Origin: Acipenser ruthenus
Lineage: Eukaryota; Chordata; Actinopteri; Acipenseriformes; Acipenseridae
DNA length: 64,000 nucleotides
NCBI RefSeq assembly: GCF_902713425.1
Contig: NC_081217.1
Span: forward strand, 19,694,659 to 19,758,658
Direction: 5' to 3'
Shown one piece after another: positions 1-11,200 of the stretch (its first letter is position 1; each line of letters begins with the position of its first letter). Below the pieces are notes generated by a model. The model saw nothing but the letters and a program-made list of their open reading frames with translations, did no database searches and was not told where the DNA came from. Made by a program: the position numbers and the translations under genes.

Positions 1-680
1 AGTATTAAAGCAGGTTGTTTCTATGGTAGTATTAAAGCGGGTTGATTCTATGGTAGTATTACAGCGGGTTGATTCTATGGTAGTATTAAAGCGGGTTGAT
101 TCTATGGTAGTATTAATGCAGGTTGATTCTATGGTAGTATTAAAGCAGGTTGATTCTATGGTAGTATTAAAGCAGGTTGATTCTATGGTAGTATTAAAGC
201 GGGTTGATTCTATGGTAGTATTAAAGCGGGTTGATTCTATGGTAGTATTAATGCCGGTTGATTCTATGGTAGTATTAAAGCGGGTTGATTCTATGGTAGT
301 ATTAAAGCTGGTTGATTCTATGGTAGTATTAAAGCGGGTTGATTCTATGGTAGTATTAATGCGGGTTGATTCTATGGTAGTATTAAAGCGGGTTGATTCT
401 ATGGTAGTATTAAAGCGGGTTGATTCTATGGTAGTATTAAAGCGGGTTGTTTCTATGGTAGTATTAAAGCAGGTTGATTCTATGGTAGTATTAAAGTGGG
501 TTGATTCTATGGTAGTATTAAAGCGGGTTGTTTCTATGGTAGTATTGAAGCGGGTTGATTCTATGGTAGTATTAAAGCAGGTTGATTCTATGGTAGTATT
601 AAAGTGGGTTGATTCTATGGTAGTATTAAAGCGGGTTGTTTCTATGGTAGTATTAAAGCGGATTGATTCTATGGTGGTAG
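1..680. repeat. 27-bp minisatellite, about 25 copies
   Basis: The unit AGTATTAAAGCGGGTTGATT plus CTATGGT repeats head to tail with a constant 27-bp period. Copies differ at a few sites (aaagc/aatgc, cgggt/caggt, gatt/gttt). Because 27 is divisible by 3 the array stays open in one frame and reads as nonapeptides (VDSMVVLKR-like). It lies upstream of a mucin-type exon of the first receptor gene and is most simply an intronic minisatellite. It runs off the left edge of the window. Confidence 0.95.
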
Positions 681-772
681 AAGCCACCCACCGCCACCCC
701 CAAAGTGTGCAAAATGTCTAACCCTTTTGCACAGCAGTGTATCTAAAAACCTTTTTTTTTGAATAACCATAG

Positions 773-1437
773 AGACAACAACGACTACAACCACAACGAC
801 TGTCCCAACAACTATCGCGACAACCACAACGACTATCCCGACAACCACAACAACTATCCCGACAACCACAACAACTATCGCGACAACCACAACAACTATC
901 CCGACAACCCCTCCTCCAACCACAGCCAACGCACAGAATTACGGGTAAAGTATTTCCTGCATTGTTTTAATATTTTTTCCTCGCAAACCTCATTTCACTG
1001 TATTTCTCTTGAACGTATCTAAGTTAATATGTGGGTTTATCAATAACCCCTTGAGGGTGCGGGTAGCTGGACTGATTAAGAGTGACGGTATTTAGATCAG
1101 CCACCGTTTAGATCATTAAAATAGACCTCTGGTTCTCAATTACCGTGGAACAGCATCCCTGTCGTGGTTTAATACAAGTTAAAATTAAGACGTGAAATGA
1201 AAGGGAAAATGATAAAACACTGAAGCAAAAAAAGCGTATGCATAATACTACTGTGAATAACGCTATCCATTCTTAATGATCTGACCTACTCTTTTCTTTG
1301 TCGTTGCAGGTTAACCACAATGGATAAAATAGTGATTGGACTTTCCTGTGCAGCGTTGATTATCATGCTGGCGACTGCGATTGTATATTTCATCAAGAGG
1401 AAGCGAAAAAAGAAATGTACGTCACGTTATTTGTAAT

Positions 1438-1505
<68 letters not shown>

Positions 1506-3404
1506 TGCCTATCCATGTCTCACTGTCTCGATATATCTATCTACATATTAAAAATGCAGCAGTCGAACCACAATCTACTACTTTTGTGGTATATGGCTGT
1601 AAATGTATAGAAAACTTATACTAAATTGTCAAAGGATGCTTGTTAAGAAAACTTCAACAGACGCTTCAACACAAAAAATAAAATCATCTGTCTTACACAT
1701 GGAAAACATCTTTACAATTCAGTGACTCCGTCTTTCCCATATAACCCATATTAAAATCAGATTGCGAGGCGAAGTTGAGTATATAATTTCTATATATTTA
1801 CAGATATTGCATTAGTAAAAACACAACAGCAGCTTGCTGTCCCACTGCTGAATTGTTCCAAAGTGTGACAGCTCCTTTCTGATGCTGTCACAGGTGAGGT
1901 TTACATGCATCATGTTTTGATCCTTTAATATCTTCTTACGAATGTAAAAAGCATCTGGAGCTTCAAAATCTGTTTTTAAATTCCTTTGCATCTAAACTTA
2001 CGATTTTTAACTTTATAGTTTTTCAATATATTTGATATGAGATAGAGCCAGCAGGTGAGTTACGTACTTTACTGCCCTGAAAACAACAGGAGACTGTATC
2101 TCACATTTGCTCTACCTGTGGCATGCTTCACACCATGATCATCAAAGTATAAAACTAGAAACATGCTCACGACATGTAAAACCTCACCAAATTTCTTTTA
2201 AATCACTAAAAATGTTTATATATGTATTTTGTACTTTCAGTAAATTCAGAAGAGGGACCGATCCAAGACAGCAATAGAAAGGTATTCTGATATTACATTG
2301 TTCTCAATTCTTCACACACACAAGCAGGATATTTTGTAGTGCCACTGAAAGACCACTGCTTTCAAAATCCTGCAGTATTAGTAACGCTGTCCTATCAAAG
2401 ATAAGTTTTCAGCTGGATTTCGAAACGTACACCACTGAACATTACACATTGTAAATATCATCAGGATCTTTTGAACTGTTGTCCTGACCTTTGGTTATGG
2501 TCTGTTGGCTGATCTCGGTTATGTGGCTGTTGTGTAATCGATTATCCATTCTGAAAAGTTACATTGCCTAAGAACCTGCTTGGTTATGTCTGGACATCAC
2601 AGTCGATGGAAGAACCATAATGAGGCAATTAACTATGTCTGGAAAGAGTCAAGAGGTGGAAATTATTCAAGAGTATGGCACAATTCTGTTTCAGCGTTTT
2701 AACAGTCGTGAGGGCTAATTACTATGTAACAGAAGGACTCTGTATTAGGCAACTAATCTGAGAGTCCAGGTTACAGGGTGATTAGAAAGTAAGTTTATCA
2801 CATCAACACACCATATCATTGACGTGGTAAACTTACTTTCTAAATTTCATGTACAGTTTGCTTACAGCCATGGCCAACAGTGTTGCATCACCCTAGAGAA
2901 TAAAAAAAAAATGCTTCATCAAGTCAAATGAAACCTGTTGAACAATGTTAACATATTGAATTATATACCACTTTATAGAAAAACTGACAAAAATGGATAA
3001 GTGTGACATTTCGAAATCTGACATGAAATACTGTATTACTGTTATGGCTTTTGCAATATCATTTTGCAGTTTCTTTGATTACACAATGTTAAATAAAATA
3101 TCTAAATTATGTTCACATAGTTTTTTTTTTAATTATGTCTCAATCCTAAAACTCTAGGGTGATGCAAAACTTTTGTCCAGAGCTGTGAATATTGAAACTG
3201 TTTTTCTTCTTGCAGAGTTCTTTGAAACTGGAGGACAATATGTACGCAAATATTGATTGTGTGACCCAGAATCCAGACAACAAGCCAGAAGTGACCTACG
3301 CTGAAATACAAACTAGTAAAAGACTGAAGCCAAAATCTATTCCATCAGAAACCACAGAATATGCAGAAATAGCGTTAAATAAATCCAAAGAAGCAACATT
3401 TTAA
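773..3404 (+). CDS. CD300/pIgR-like inhibitory receptor, 3' part (stalk, TM, tyrosine-motif tail)
   Basis: Four exons join in frame: 773-944 (Thr-rich stalk, phase 1 in, phase 2 out), 1310-1416 (TM), 2241-2281 and 3216-3404 (stop TAA). The stalk is built of TTTTTIP-type repeats. The TM exon reads DKIVIGLSCAALIIMLATAI then a short segment ending in the basic run KRKRKKK, a typical stop-transfer. The tail holds NMYANI, VTYAEI (a good ITIM) and TEYAEI (an ITSM-type TxYxxI), so inhibitory signalling through SH2 phosphatases is the family-based inference. Signal-peptide and V-domain exons are not visible and should lie left of the window. Exon phases match the complete paralogues at 25087 and 33326. 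A MITE ends about 30 bp before the last exon. The exon chain is well supported; the exact family name is less sure. Confidence 0.82.
1440..1502. repeat. (CT)n microsatellite
   Basis: About 30 uninterrupted TC dinucleotides, starting some 25 bp downstream of the splice donor at 1417 in the first receptor gene. Confidence 0.97.
2783..2842. repeat. short fold-back (hairpin)
   Basis: TAGAAAGTAAGTTTATCACA and the reverse complement of the right arm (TAGAAAGTAAGTTTACCACG) pair over about 23 bp around a loop of some 14 nt. It sits in an intron just upstream of a MITE and may be a miniature transposon relic. Confidence 0.7.
2865..3186. mobile_element. MITE with about 35-bp terminal inverted repeats, Tc1/mariner-like
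   Basis: The left end (CAGCCATGGCCAACAGTGTT, then GCATCACCCTAGAG) matches the reverse complement of the right end (CAGCTCTGGACAAAAGTTTT, then GCATCACCCTAGAG). The interior is AT-rich with no transposase coding. The left flank is TA, as Tc1/mariner elements use; the right flank is not a clean TA. The termini resemble those common on fish Tc1-type elements (from memory, not searched). It ends about 30 bp before the acceptor of the last exon of the receptor gene. Confidence 0.75.
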
Positions 3405-4400
3405 CCCTTTACGGGCTCGCTTTATGGCTGCGTGTTGTAATGTGTTCAATCTCTCCTCACACTTGCTTGACACAGGCCTGTTTCTGTAGGTGAGATATTT
3501 TATTCCACCCTATAGGATCACAGTGTAGAGTATTTGTATTATTATTAATATTATTTTTTGTAATTGTTTTAATTTATTATATTATTGTAGTTTTTAAAGC
3601 AGTCGTGTAGGCCAAGGTGAATAAAGACACATGTAAAGAAATAATGACGCTCTTAAACTATTGTCTATTTTATTAACTGTAATTTTTATATTTAAGGTCA
3701 GTAGCATGGCTTTAGTCTCATTTCAGTATTTGCAGCTCACCAACACTGTCAACATAAGCTATGAAAAGCGCAAGATTTAATACTGTACATGTGTTGTGGT
3801 GACGTCATCATTACTGCAGAAATTGAATTGAATTTGAAGGATATCTATCTATATAAAAAACAGTACACAGATCTCTATCTAGAAATACTTAATTTTAAAA
3901 TAGTGAGTCATCAGTTAGTCAATTACTTTTTTGTCATTATATATATTTCTTTATGTTCTGAGGTATATTAAACATCTCTGGGTTGGTCTGCAAATGAGGA
4001 AGCTTGTTTTTCCAACGCCATCCACAAGGGGGAGACAGTACTCATTAAGCTGCCACTGATACATATCCAGAACACCAGAGAGGTATTTGCATTCGCAATT
4101 GCGTGTCATTAACAAAGAAACACCCTCTATAAGCTGTCATTGCAAACCGAGTTCAATCTCTTCTGTACACTGCAATACACAATAAAAGCGGGACAAGGAA
4201 GCTACATTTATGGGCGCCAAAGTTACTGTTTGGAGTGATGTAATGTCAAATGATCAGGCTGGCAAATTAATGGGGTAAAACAATGGAGGAACTCTTCCTC
4301 CTGTCTCTGGGGTTGGCTACTGCTCCAGTCTCTCTCTCACTGTACCTTTCATCTCAGTGATTATTCACACGAGCCCCGTCAGAAAAGGGAAGCACGAGGT
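3405..4400. other. 3' UTR and intergenic stretch of the first receptor gene
   Basis: The only clear signal is a polyadenylation hexamer AATAAA at 3620-3625, about 215 nt after the stop. The rest is AT-rich non-coding sequence with no supported ORF. Confidence 0.6.
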
Positions 4401-4409
4401 CCAGCGGCA

Positions 4410-4547
4410 TATAAAACCGTTGAACCAAAACAATCTGCAAGATTCATCGTTCTTCCGCAAGGGATGACAGAAAGGGAAATAGCAGTGCGTCATTATCCAT
4501 GGTTTTAATCAGGTAATCAAAAGCGCTGAGAGTTCATTTACAGCCAG
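4410..4547 (+). promoter_or_regulatory. TATA box and possible leader exon
   Basis: TATAAAACC at 4410 is followed about 130 nt later by a strong donor CAG|GTGAGT at 4548 and then TCAACATTCAAGG. The same arrangement (TATAAAACC, GTGAGT, TCAACATTCAAGG) recurs at 7854-7960 before the giant mucin gene. I infer a duplicated promoter and untranslated first exon. No ATG in the leader opens a convincing ORF. Confidence 0.4.
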
Positions 4548-4629
4548 GTGAGTCAACATTCAAGGCAGCAGTAGAGATCGCCAGGGGCAGGATGGAATAC
4601 ACACATAGAAGGAAGATAAAGATTGACAT

Positions 4630-4857
4630 TATTTAGCAGACGCCTTTATCCAAGGCGACTTACAGAGACTAGGGTGTGTGAACTATGCATCAGCTGCAGA
4701 GTCACTTACAACTACGTCTCACCCGAAAGACGGAGCACAAGGAGGTTAAGTGACTTGCTCAGGGTCACACAATGAGTCAGTGGTTGAGGTGGGATTTGAA
4801 CCGGGGACCTCCTGGTTACAAGCCCTTTTCTTTAAGCATTGGACCACACAGCCTCCT
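4630..4857 (-). mobile_element. tRNA-derived SINE with L2/V-SINE-type 3' tail
   Basis: Read on the minus strand it starts AGGAGGCTGTGTGGTCCAGT, has a B-box-like GGTTCAAATCC, and ends in AAGTCGCCTTGGATAAAGGC then GTCTGCTAAAT, the 3' tail shared by many fish SINEs and L2-clade LINEs. A plus-strand copy of the same family is at 18121. Confidence 0.85.
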
Positions 4858-6264
4858 ATATATATATATATGCCAGTATGTTTTCATATTACATCCTCAA
4901 GATCCAGGCAACCTCGAACAACACCCAATGATCTAGGGGGAGACAAGAGAGCGCCCCCTATTGAGTAACTAACACACTGCAGCACAACAGCTTGATCCTC
5001 ATCTCCATCGCATTGGGACTGGGGTGTGAAACCAAGATGAAGTCAGACTCCTCCGTTTCCATTAGCAGCAGCCCAGCTCGAACTGGGATGAACTGTGCTT
5101 TTATAATGTCTCTTTTTTGTTACATTTTATATAATTTGATATCATGTTATTATTTTCTGTAGCAGAGAATTAAAATGCCTATTTTAAAATCTTGAGTTTA
5201 TCTGCAGGTTGCTTGTTTTTCTTATTATCGTCCACAAGGGGGAGACTCATTACAACACTGAATGGCATTGCTCACTCACAACATGTGTGCGTTCGACAGC
5301 TGTCAATCTGTCCAGTATTAACTGCACCAAGAACATGCACCACTTTGAACAGCATCTATGGACAAAGAAAATGATTTAAATGGCCCCCTATGGGGGACTG
5401 AATTGCACATTTGCAACCTGATTGTGACTTTAAGTCTCTGTTGTAGATTCATTTGAAGTCATTGACCTTCTGTTTTTGCAGGAATTACCCATGTTTTTGA
5501 CTAGACACCATAAAATAAATTTGAAGGGAAATCTAGGTTATACATTTTACATGGCGCTGTTTAGATTATTAAAATAGATGTTCTGGCCTTGCATATCAAA
5601 GCTTTTCTGACCGTCGGGGAGCGCTTTTGTGGCGGGGTTTTAACTTTCCGACTGTTTTTCGTGTTCCGAGCAAAAAAAAAAAAAAAGGACAGCCGGGAAG
5701 GATGAGAACAGTCACAAAAACCCAATTCCAACAGTATGACAAATTGTATGCAGATTAAGTGCGTACCTAATTAACATACCCCCCGTGCAAAACATCTAAA
5801 GGGTTGATAAGGTCGGATTGAGTCTGGTTCCGCCTGTTTTAGAATCCTAATGGAGACGGGAACCTATTTCAAATAGGTTGCGTCTATAATGGGATTATCA
5901 GGCTCTGATGTGGGTGCGGTGACTCTGATGACCATGGTGATGGAGCTCAATGTGCTGCTAGAGATTGCTGCGATTTTAGAGGTGGAAAGAGACAGTAAGG
6001 AATCACAGGCGACGCTGAAGGTATACCCCGAGCGTGTGTCGTCAAAGGGACCCCACCAACTTGGACCTTACAGAAGAGCAAGTGCTATGAATATCTCGAA
6101 GGGGTAACGCTACGATGTTGTATTTATGTGACGAAGTTAAAGAGGGTTTAGAGTCAAGCACCCTGAGGAGTCATGCGTTGCAAGTACAGCTCTGTCATTC
6201 TTTGGCACCGGGTGTTTATGGCATCTTATTGTATACTCAAGAGTTATTCATTTTCATAACGTGC
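4858..6264. other. stretch without a recognisable gene
   Basis: I see a short TA run at 4858, a poly-A run near 5671, and an open stretch at 5889-6107 with no family motif. A CCACAAGGGGGAGAC motif occurs at 4023 and 5231 and may be a repeat end. Nothing here supports a gene. Confidence 0.5.
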
Positions 6265-6355
6265 AACCGGATATGGAGGATATTTGATGCCAAAATAAAA
6301 AATAAACAAATAAACGAATAAATAAACAAATATAGGCCGATAAATAAATACATGT

Positions 6356-6398
<43 letters not shown>

Positions 6399-6472
6399 TT
6401 TCTATATTCATTTATGTATTCATGTATTTATTTATTTTTTGATTTTGGCATAAAATATCCTCCATAACCGGG
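6265..6472. mobile_element. fold-back element with TTTA-rich centre
   Basis: The arms AACCGGATATGGAGGATATT (left) and CCCGGTTATGGAGGATATTT (reverse complement of the right) pair over about 40 bp, continuing through TGATGCCAAAATA. The centre is a long (TTTA)n run and its complement. This is MITE-like, with no coding capacity. Confidence 0.75.
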
Positions 6473-6867
6473 TACATGAAACTACAATTAAATACAGTAC
6501 ATACACAAAACATTGGCAACATTAAGATAGGAGCTCTCTAACGTTGCTTTGTTTCTCGTTGTCCTGATGTACTTGTTTTGTTATTGTGTTTTATTAAATG
6601 CATCTTCTCTCGTTTCTCCATATCTCCTGACGCGCCTTTACGACATTTCAATCCCACCTGTCCATTGATTGAAATCCTGAAATGTAAAAACTTGCGTCAT
6701 TTGCGTCATTAACGTAAAGGTTTCTCATTTAAATACTGAATAGTTATTCCGCCACCTTTATGTAAACTGCACCCATTCCACCTGCCTGAAAACAGCAGGT
6801 GTGTTTGATTGTATGATGGGAACAAGGTTTGGGATAAGAGTCGGTCGGGTTAAAACAGACGGAGACG

Positions 6868-7325
6868 GGGCTCCCGAGTGCGCATCCAGTAAGGCGCTCT
6901 ACGTGTAGTGTAGGATGCGCTTTATAGTCTGGATGTCGAGAATTCAAGTCCAGGCTATTCCACAGCCGACCGTGGACGGGAGCTCCCAGGGGAGGCGGCG
7001 CACAATTGGCCGAGCGCCGGGAGAGGGAGGGTTTAGGTCGGCCAGGGTGTCCTCGGCTCACCGCGCACCAGCGACCTGGCCGGGCGCCTGCGGGCTTGCC
7101 TGTAAACTGCCGGAGAGCTGCATTGTCCTCCGACGCTGTAGCTCTTCGGTGGCTGCATGGTGAGTCCGCAGTGTGAAAAAAAGCGGTCGGCTGACGGCAC
7201 ACTCGTGTGCTCGTCTTTGCCCTCCCGAGTCAGCGCAGGGGTGGTAGCGGTCAACTGAGCTTAAAAAAAATAATTGGCCATTCTAAATTGGAGAAAATAC
7301 TAAAAAATAATTGGCAACGACTACA
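6868..7325 (+). mobile_element. long tRNA-derived SINE (about 460 bp)
   Basis: It starts GGGCTCCCGAGTGCGCATCC, has a B-box-like GAATTCAAGTCC about 80 bp in, then a GC-rich body and an AT-rich tail (AATTGGCCATTCTAAATTGG). A minus-strand copy of the same family lies at 40439-40921 inside a pepsinogen intron. Apparent ORFs on both strands here are by-products of GC content. Confidence 0.8.
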
Positions 7326-7840
7326 TTTATAAAAAAGAAAAAAAAAACGGAGACAGGGCATCTGTGTTGGACTTGATTTGTTATTTCTTTTGACCATTTA
7401 AACAATGCCATTGAGTTTCCATCGAAAAAGGAACCAACTGTTTGAAAGAACTGCAATAAAAGAAAACTGTTATCGCTGTTTCGTAGTTAATAAAGACATA
7501 AATACTCAAGTGACTGTCATTAACCTCACTCAATGAAAAGCGAAAGATGTGATGTGACCATAGGTCAACTCTTTTCAATGCTTTCGTAACATGCAAACTG
7601 CTGATATATAGCTTTGTATGGCTTTAAATACCAAGAAAAGGCACTAAACGCAAAAGATAAGTAACTAAACAGAAACTGCTGTTATCAAACAAAATCGATT
7701 CTTCCGAGGAAACTCAGTCAAAGCCAGATTATTAAATACAACACTGAACGCTACTATCTATTGTCACGACAAACATTGCAAACCAACTAATCAGTCATTC
7801 TGAGGAGGGGAAGGGAGCTGATACAGGAAGACGAGAGTCA
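7326..7840. other. stretch without a gene, upstream of the mucin promoter
   Basis: AT-rich non-coding sequence with no recognised exon or repeat. Confidence 0.5.
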
Positions 7841-7853
7841 GGGTGTTTGTTCT

Positions 7854-7936
7854 TATAAAACCAACTCTGTTTCATGGTGGACGGACGCCACGTACTTCAA
7901 AGCAAGAGAAGAGGCAAGGCGCGGATCTGAACACGG
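7854..7936 (+). promoter_or_regulatory. TATA box and probable untranslated first exon of the mucin gene
   Basis: TATAAAACC at 7854-7862, then about 75 nt of purine-rich leader ending at a good donor (GG|GTGAGT at 7937). The mucin exon acceptor follows at 8320. It resembles the leader at 4410-4547 in order and in the TCAACATTCAAGG after the donor. Confidence 0.5.
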
Positions 7937-8281
7937 GTGAGTGTGTCAACATTCAAGGGATAGATAGGAGCAATGTATAAACAGGGGGGCTCTAAGCGGG
8001 TAAGGCAAAAATAGTTAACAGTGAAAAAAGCATGAGAAGAAGAAAATAAGAAGTCAGGGCATTAAACAAGGTAGGCAACGGGGAATCTGTGGCTCCTGTG
8101 CTGTGAATAAAATAGGTACATTTTGAAAAGGAGAGAGACTTTGCAATATTTATACTGTGGAAATTGGTAGTCTGCATGATTGCTATCTTAAAAGTGAATG
8201 TACAATCAGCTGTACATTTTGATCAAACGGGAGGCTTCAAAAGAAGAAGCAGACCCTGTGGGGTTTCTGAATAGCACCTTT

Positions 8282-11200
8282 ATGAAAGTAATAGTTAGCC
8301 ATTTTTGTTTTGTCACCTCAGCGACAGCTACGACTATGGCATCTATACTGGCAATGACAATTATTCTGGCAATGACAACCATGCCAGCAGTTAGAACCAT
8401 CCCGACAACTTTAACAATCCCAGACACTGCAAGATTTGTGACCATGGCAACTACCATGGCAGCTACCCCAGGAATGACAAACATCCTGAACACAACAACT
8501 ACCCTGAACATGGCAATACCTCCCACAACAACAACTGTACTGGACCCGACAAACACAACAGCAACTACCCTGAACATGGCAATACCTCCCACAACAACAA
8601 CTGTACTGGACCCGACAAACACAACAACAACTATCCTGAACATGGCAATACCTCCCACAACAACAACTGTACTGGACCCGACAAACACAACAGCAACTAC
8701 CCTGAACATGGCAATACCTTTAATAACAACTACCAACGAGACAACTAACTCAACAACAACTACCCCTTTAATATCAACTACCCCTTTAGCAACAACTACC
8801 CCTTTAACAACTACCCCTTTAATAACAACTACCAACGAGACAACTAACTCAACAACAACTACCCCTTTAATATCAACTACCCCTTTAGCAACAACTACCC
8901 CTTTAACAACTACCCCTTTAATAACAACTACCACTGAGACAACTAACTCAACAACAACTACCTCTTTAATATCAACTACCCCTTTAGCAACAACTACCCC
9001 TTTAGCAACAACTACCACTTTAACAACAACTACCCCTTTAACAACTACCCCTTTCACAGCAACTACCCCAGAAACAACCAACTCAACAACTACCCCTTTA
9101 TCAACAACTACCCCTTTAACAACTACCCCATTAACAACAACTACCCCTTTAATAACAACTACCACTGAGACAACTAACTCAACAACAACTACCCTTTTAA
9201 TAACAACTACCAACGAGACAACTAACTCAACAACAACTACCCCTTTAATATCAACTACCCCTTTAACAACAACTACCCCTTTAATATCAACTACCCCTTT
9301 AACAACAACTACCTCTTTAACAACAACTACCCCTTTAACAACAATTTCCCCTTTAACAACAACTACCCCTTTAATAACAACTACCACTGAGACAACTAAC
9401 TCAACAACAACTACCCCTTTAATAACAACTACCACTGAGACAACTAACTCAACAACAACTACCCCTTTGATAACAACTACCCCTTTAGCAACAACTACCC
9501 CTTTAACAACAACTACCCCTTTAATAACAACTACCACCGAGACAACTAACTCAACAACAACTACCCCTTTAATAACAACTACCAACGAGACAACTAACTC
9601 AACAACAACTACCCCTTTAATATCAACTACCACCGAGACAACTACCCCGACAACAACTATCCCATTAATAACAACTATCCCATTAATAACAACTACCCCT
9701 TCATCAACAATTACCCCTTTAACAACAACCTCCCCAGTAACAACAACTACCCCTTTAACAACAACTACCCCTTTAATAACAACTACCCCAGAAACAAGCA
9801 ACTCACCAACTGCCCCTTTAACAACAATTACCACTTTGACAACAACTACCCCTTTAACAACTACCCCTTTCACAGCAACTACCCCAGAAACAACCAACTC
9901 AACAACTACCCCTTTATCAACAACTACCCCTTTAACAACAACTACCCCATTAACAGCAACTACCCCAGAAACAACCAACTCAACAACTACCCCTTTAACA
10001 ACTACCACATTAACAACAACTACCCCTTTAATAACAACTACCACTGAGACAACTAACTCAACAACAACTACCCCTTTAATAACAACTACCACTGAGACAA
10101 CTAACTCAACAACAACTACCCCTTTAATATCAACTACCCCTTTAACAACAACTACCCCTTTAATATCAACTACCCCTTTAACAACAACTACCTCTTTAAC
10201 AACAACTACCCCTTTAACAACAATTTCCCCTTTAACAACAACTACCCCTTTAATAACAACTACCACTGAGACAACTAACTCAACAACAACTACCCCTTTA
10301 ATATCAACTACCCCTTTAGCAACAACTACCCCTTTAGCAACAACTACCACTTTAACAACAACTACCCCTTTAACAAATACCCCTTTCACAGCAACTACCC
10401 CAGAAACAACCAACTCAACAACTACCCCTTTATCAACAACTACCCCTTTAACAACTACCCCATTAACAACAACTACCCCTTTAATAACAACTACCACTGA
10501 GACAACTAACTCAACAACAACTACCCCTTTAATAACAACTACCAACGAGACAACTAACTCAACAACAACTACCCCTTTAATATCAACTACCCCTTTAACA
10601 ACAACTACCCCTTTAATATCAACTACCCCTTTAACAACAACTACCTCTTTAACAACAACTACCCCTTTAACAACAATTTCCCCTTTAACAACAACTACCC
10701 CTTTAATAACAACTACCCCTTTAACAACAATTTCCCCTTTAACAACAACTACCCCTTTAATAACAACTACCACTGAGACAACTAACTCAACAACAACTAC
10801 CCCTTTAATATCAACTACCACCGAGACAACTACCCCGACAACAACTATCCCATTAATAACAACTATCCCATTAATAACAACTACCCCTTCATCAACAATT
10901 ACCCCTTTAACAACAACCTCCCCAGTAACAACAACTACCCCTTTAACAACAACTACCCCTTTAATAACAACTACCCCAGAAACAAGCAACTCACCAACTG
11001 CCCCTTTAACAACAATTACCACTTTGACAACAACTACCCCTTTAACAACTACCCCTTTCACAGCAACTACCCCAGAAACAACCAACTCAACAATTACCCC
11101 TTTATCAACAACTACCCCTTTAACAACAACTACCCCATTAACAGCAACTACCCCAGAAACAACCAACTCAACAACTACCCCTTTAACAACTACCACATTA

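Noticed and set aside
23-721. Open frame through the 27-bp minisatellite taken as a protein
   Set aside because: The repeat period forces an open frame. There is no signal, domain or splice support for coding.
4640-4857. A tRNA gene suggested by the B-box-like sequences in the SINEs
   Set aside because: The heads are diverged tRNA-like promoters joined to LINE-type tails, and no cloverleaf with an anticodon arm is convincing.
4023-5245. Repeated CCACAAGGGGGAGAC motif at 4023 and 5231
   Set aside because: Too short and flanks do not align well. It may be a transposon end but cannot be assigned.
5889-6107. 72-codon frame suggesting a small gene or retroelement gag
   Set aside because: No recognisable motif, no splice partners and no neighbouring element ends.
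6744-7254. GC-rich frames of 70-150 codons on both strands
   Set aside because: They lie inside a tRNA-derived SINE whose second copy is at 40439-40921. No protein family is seen.
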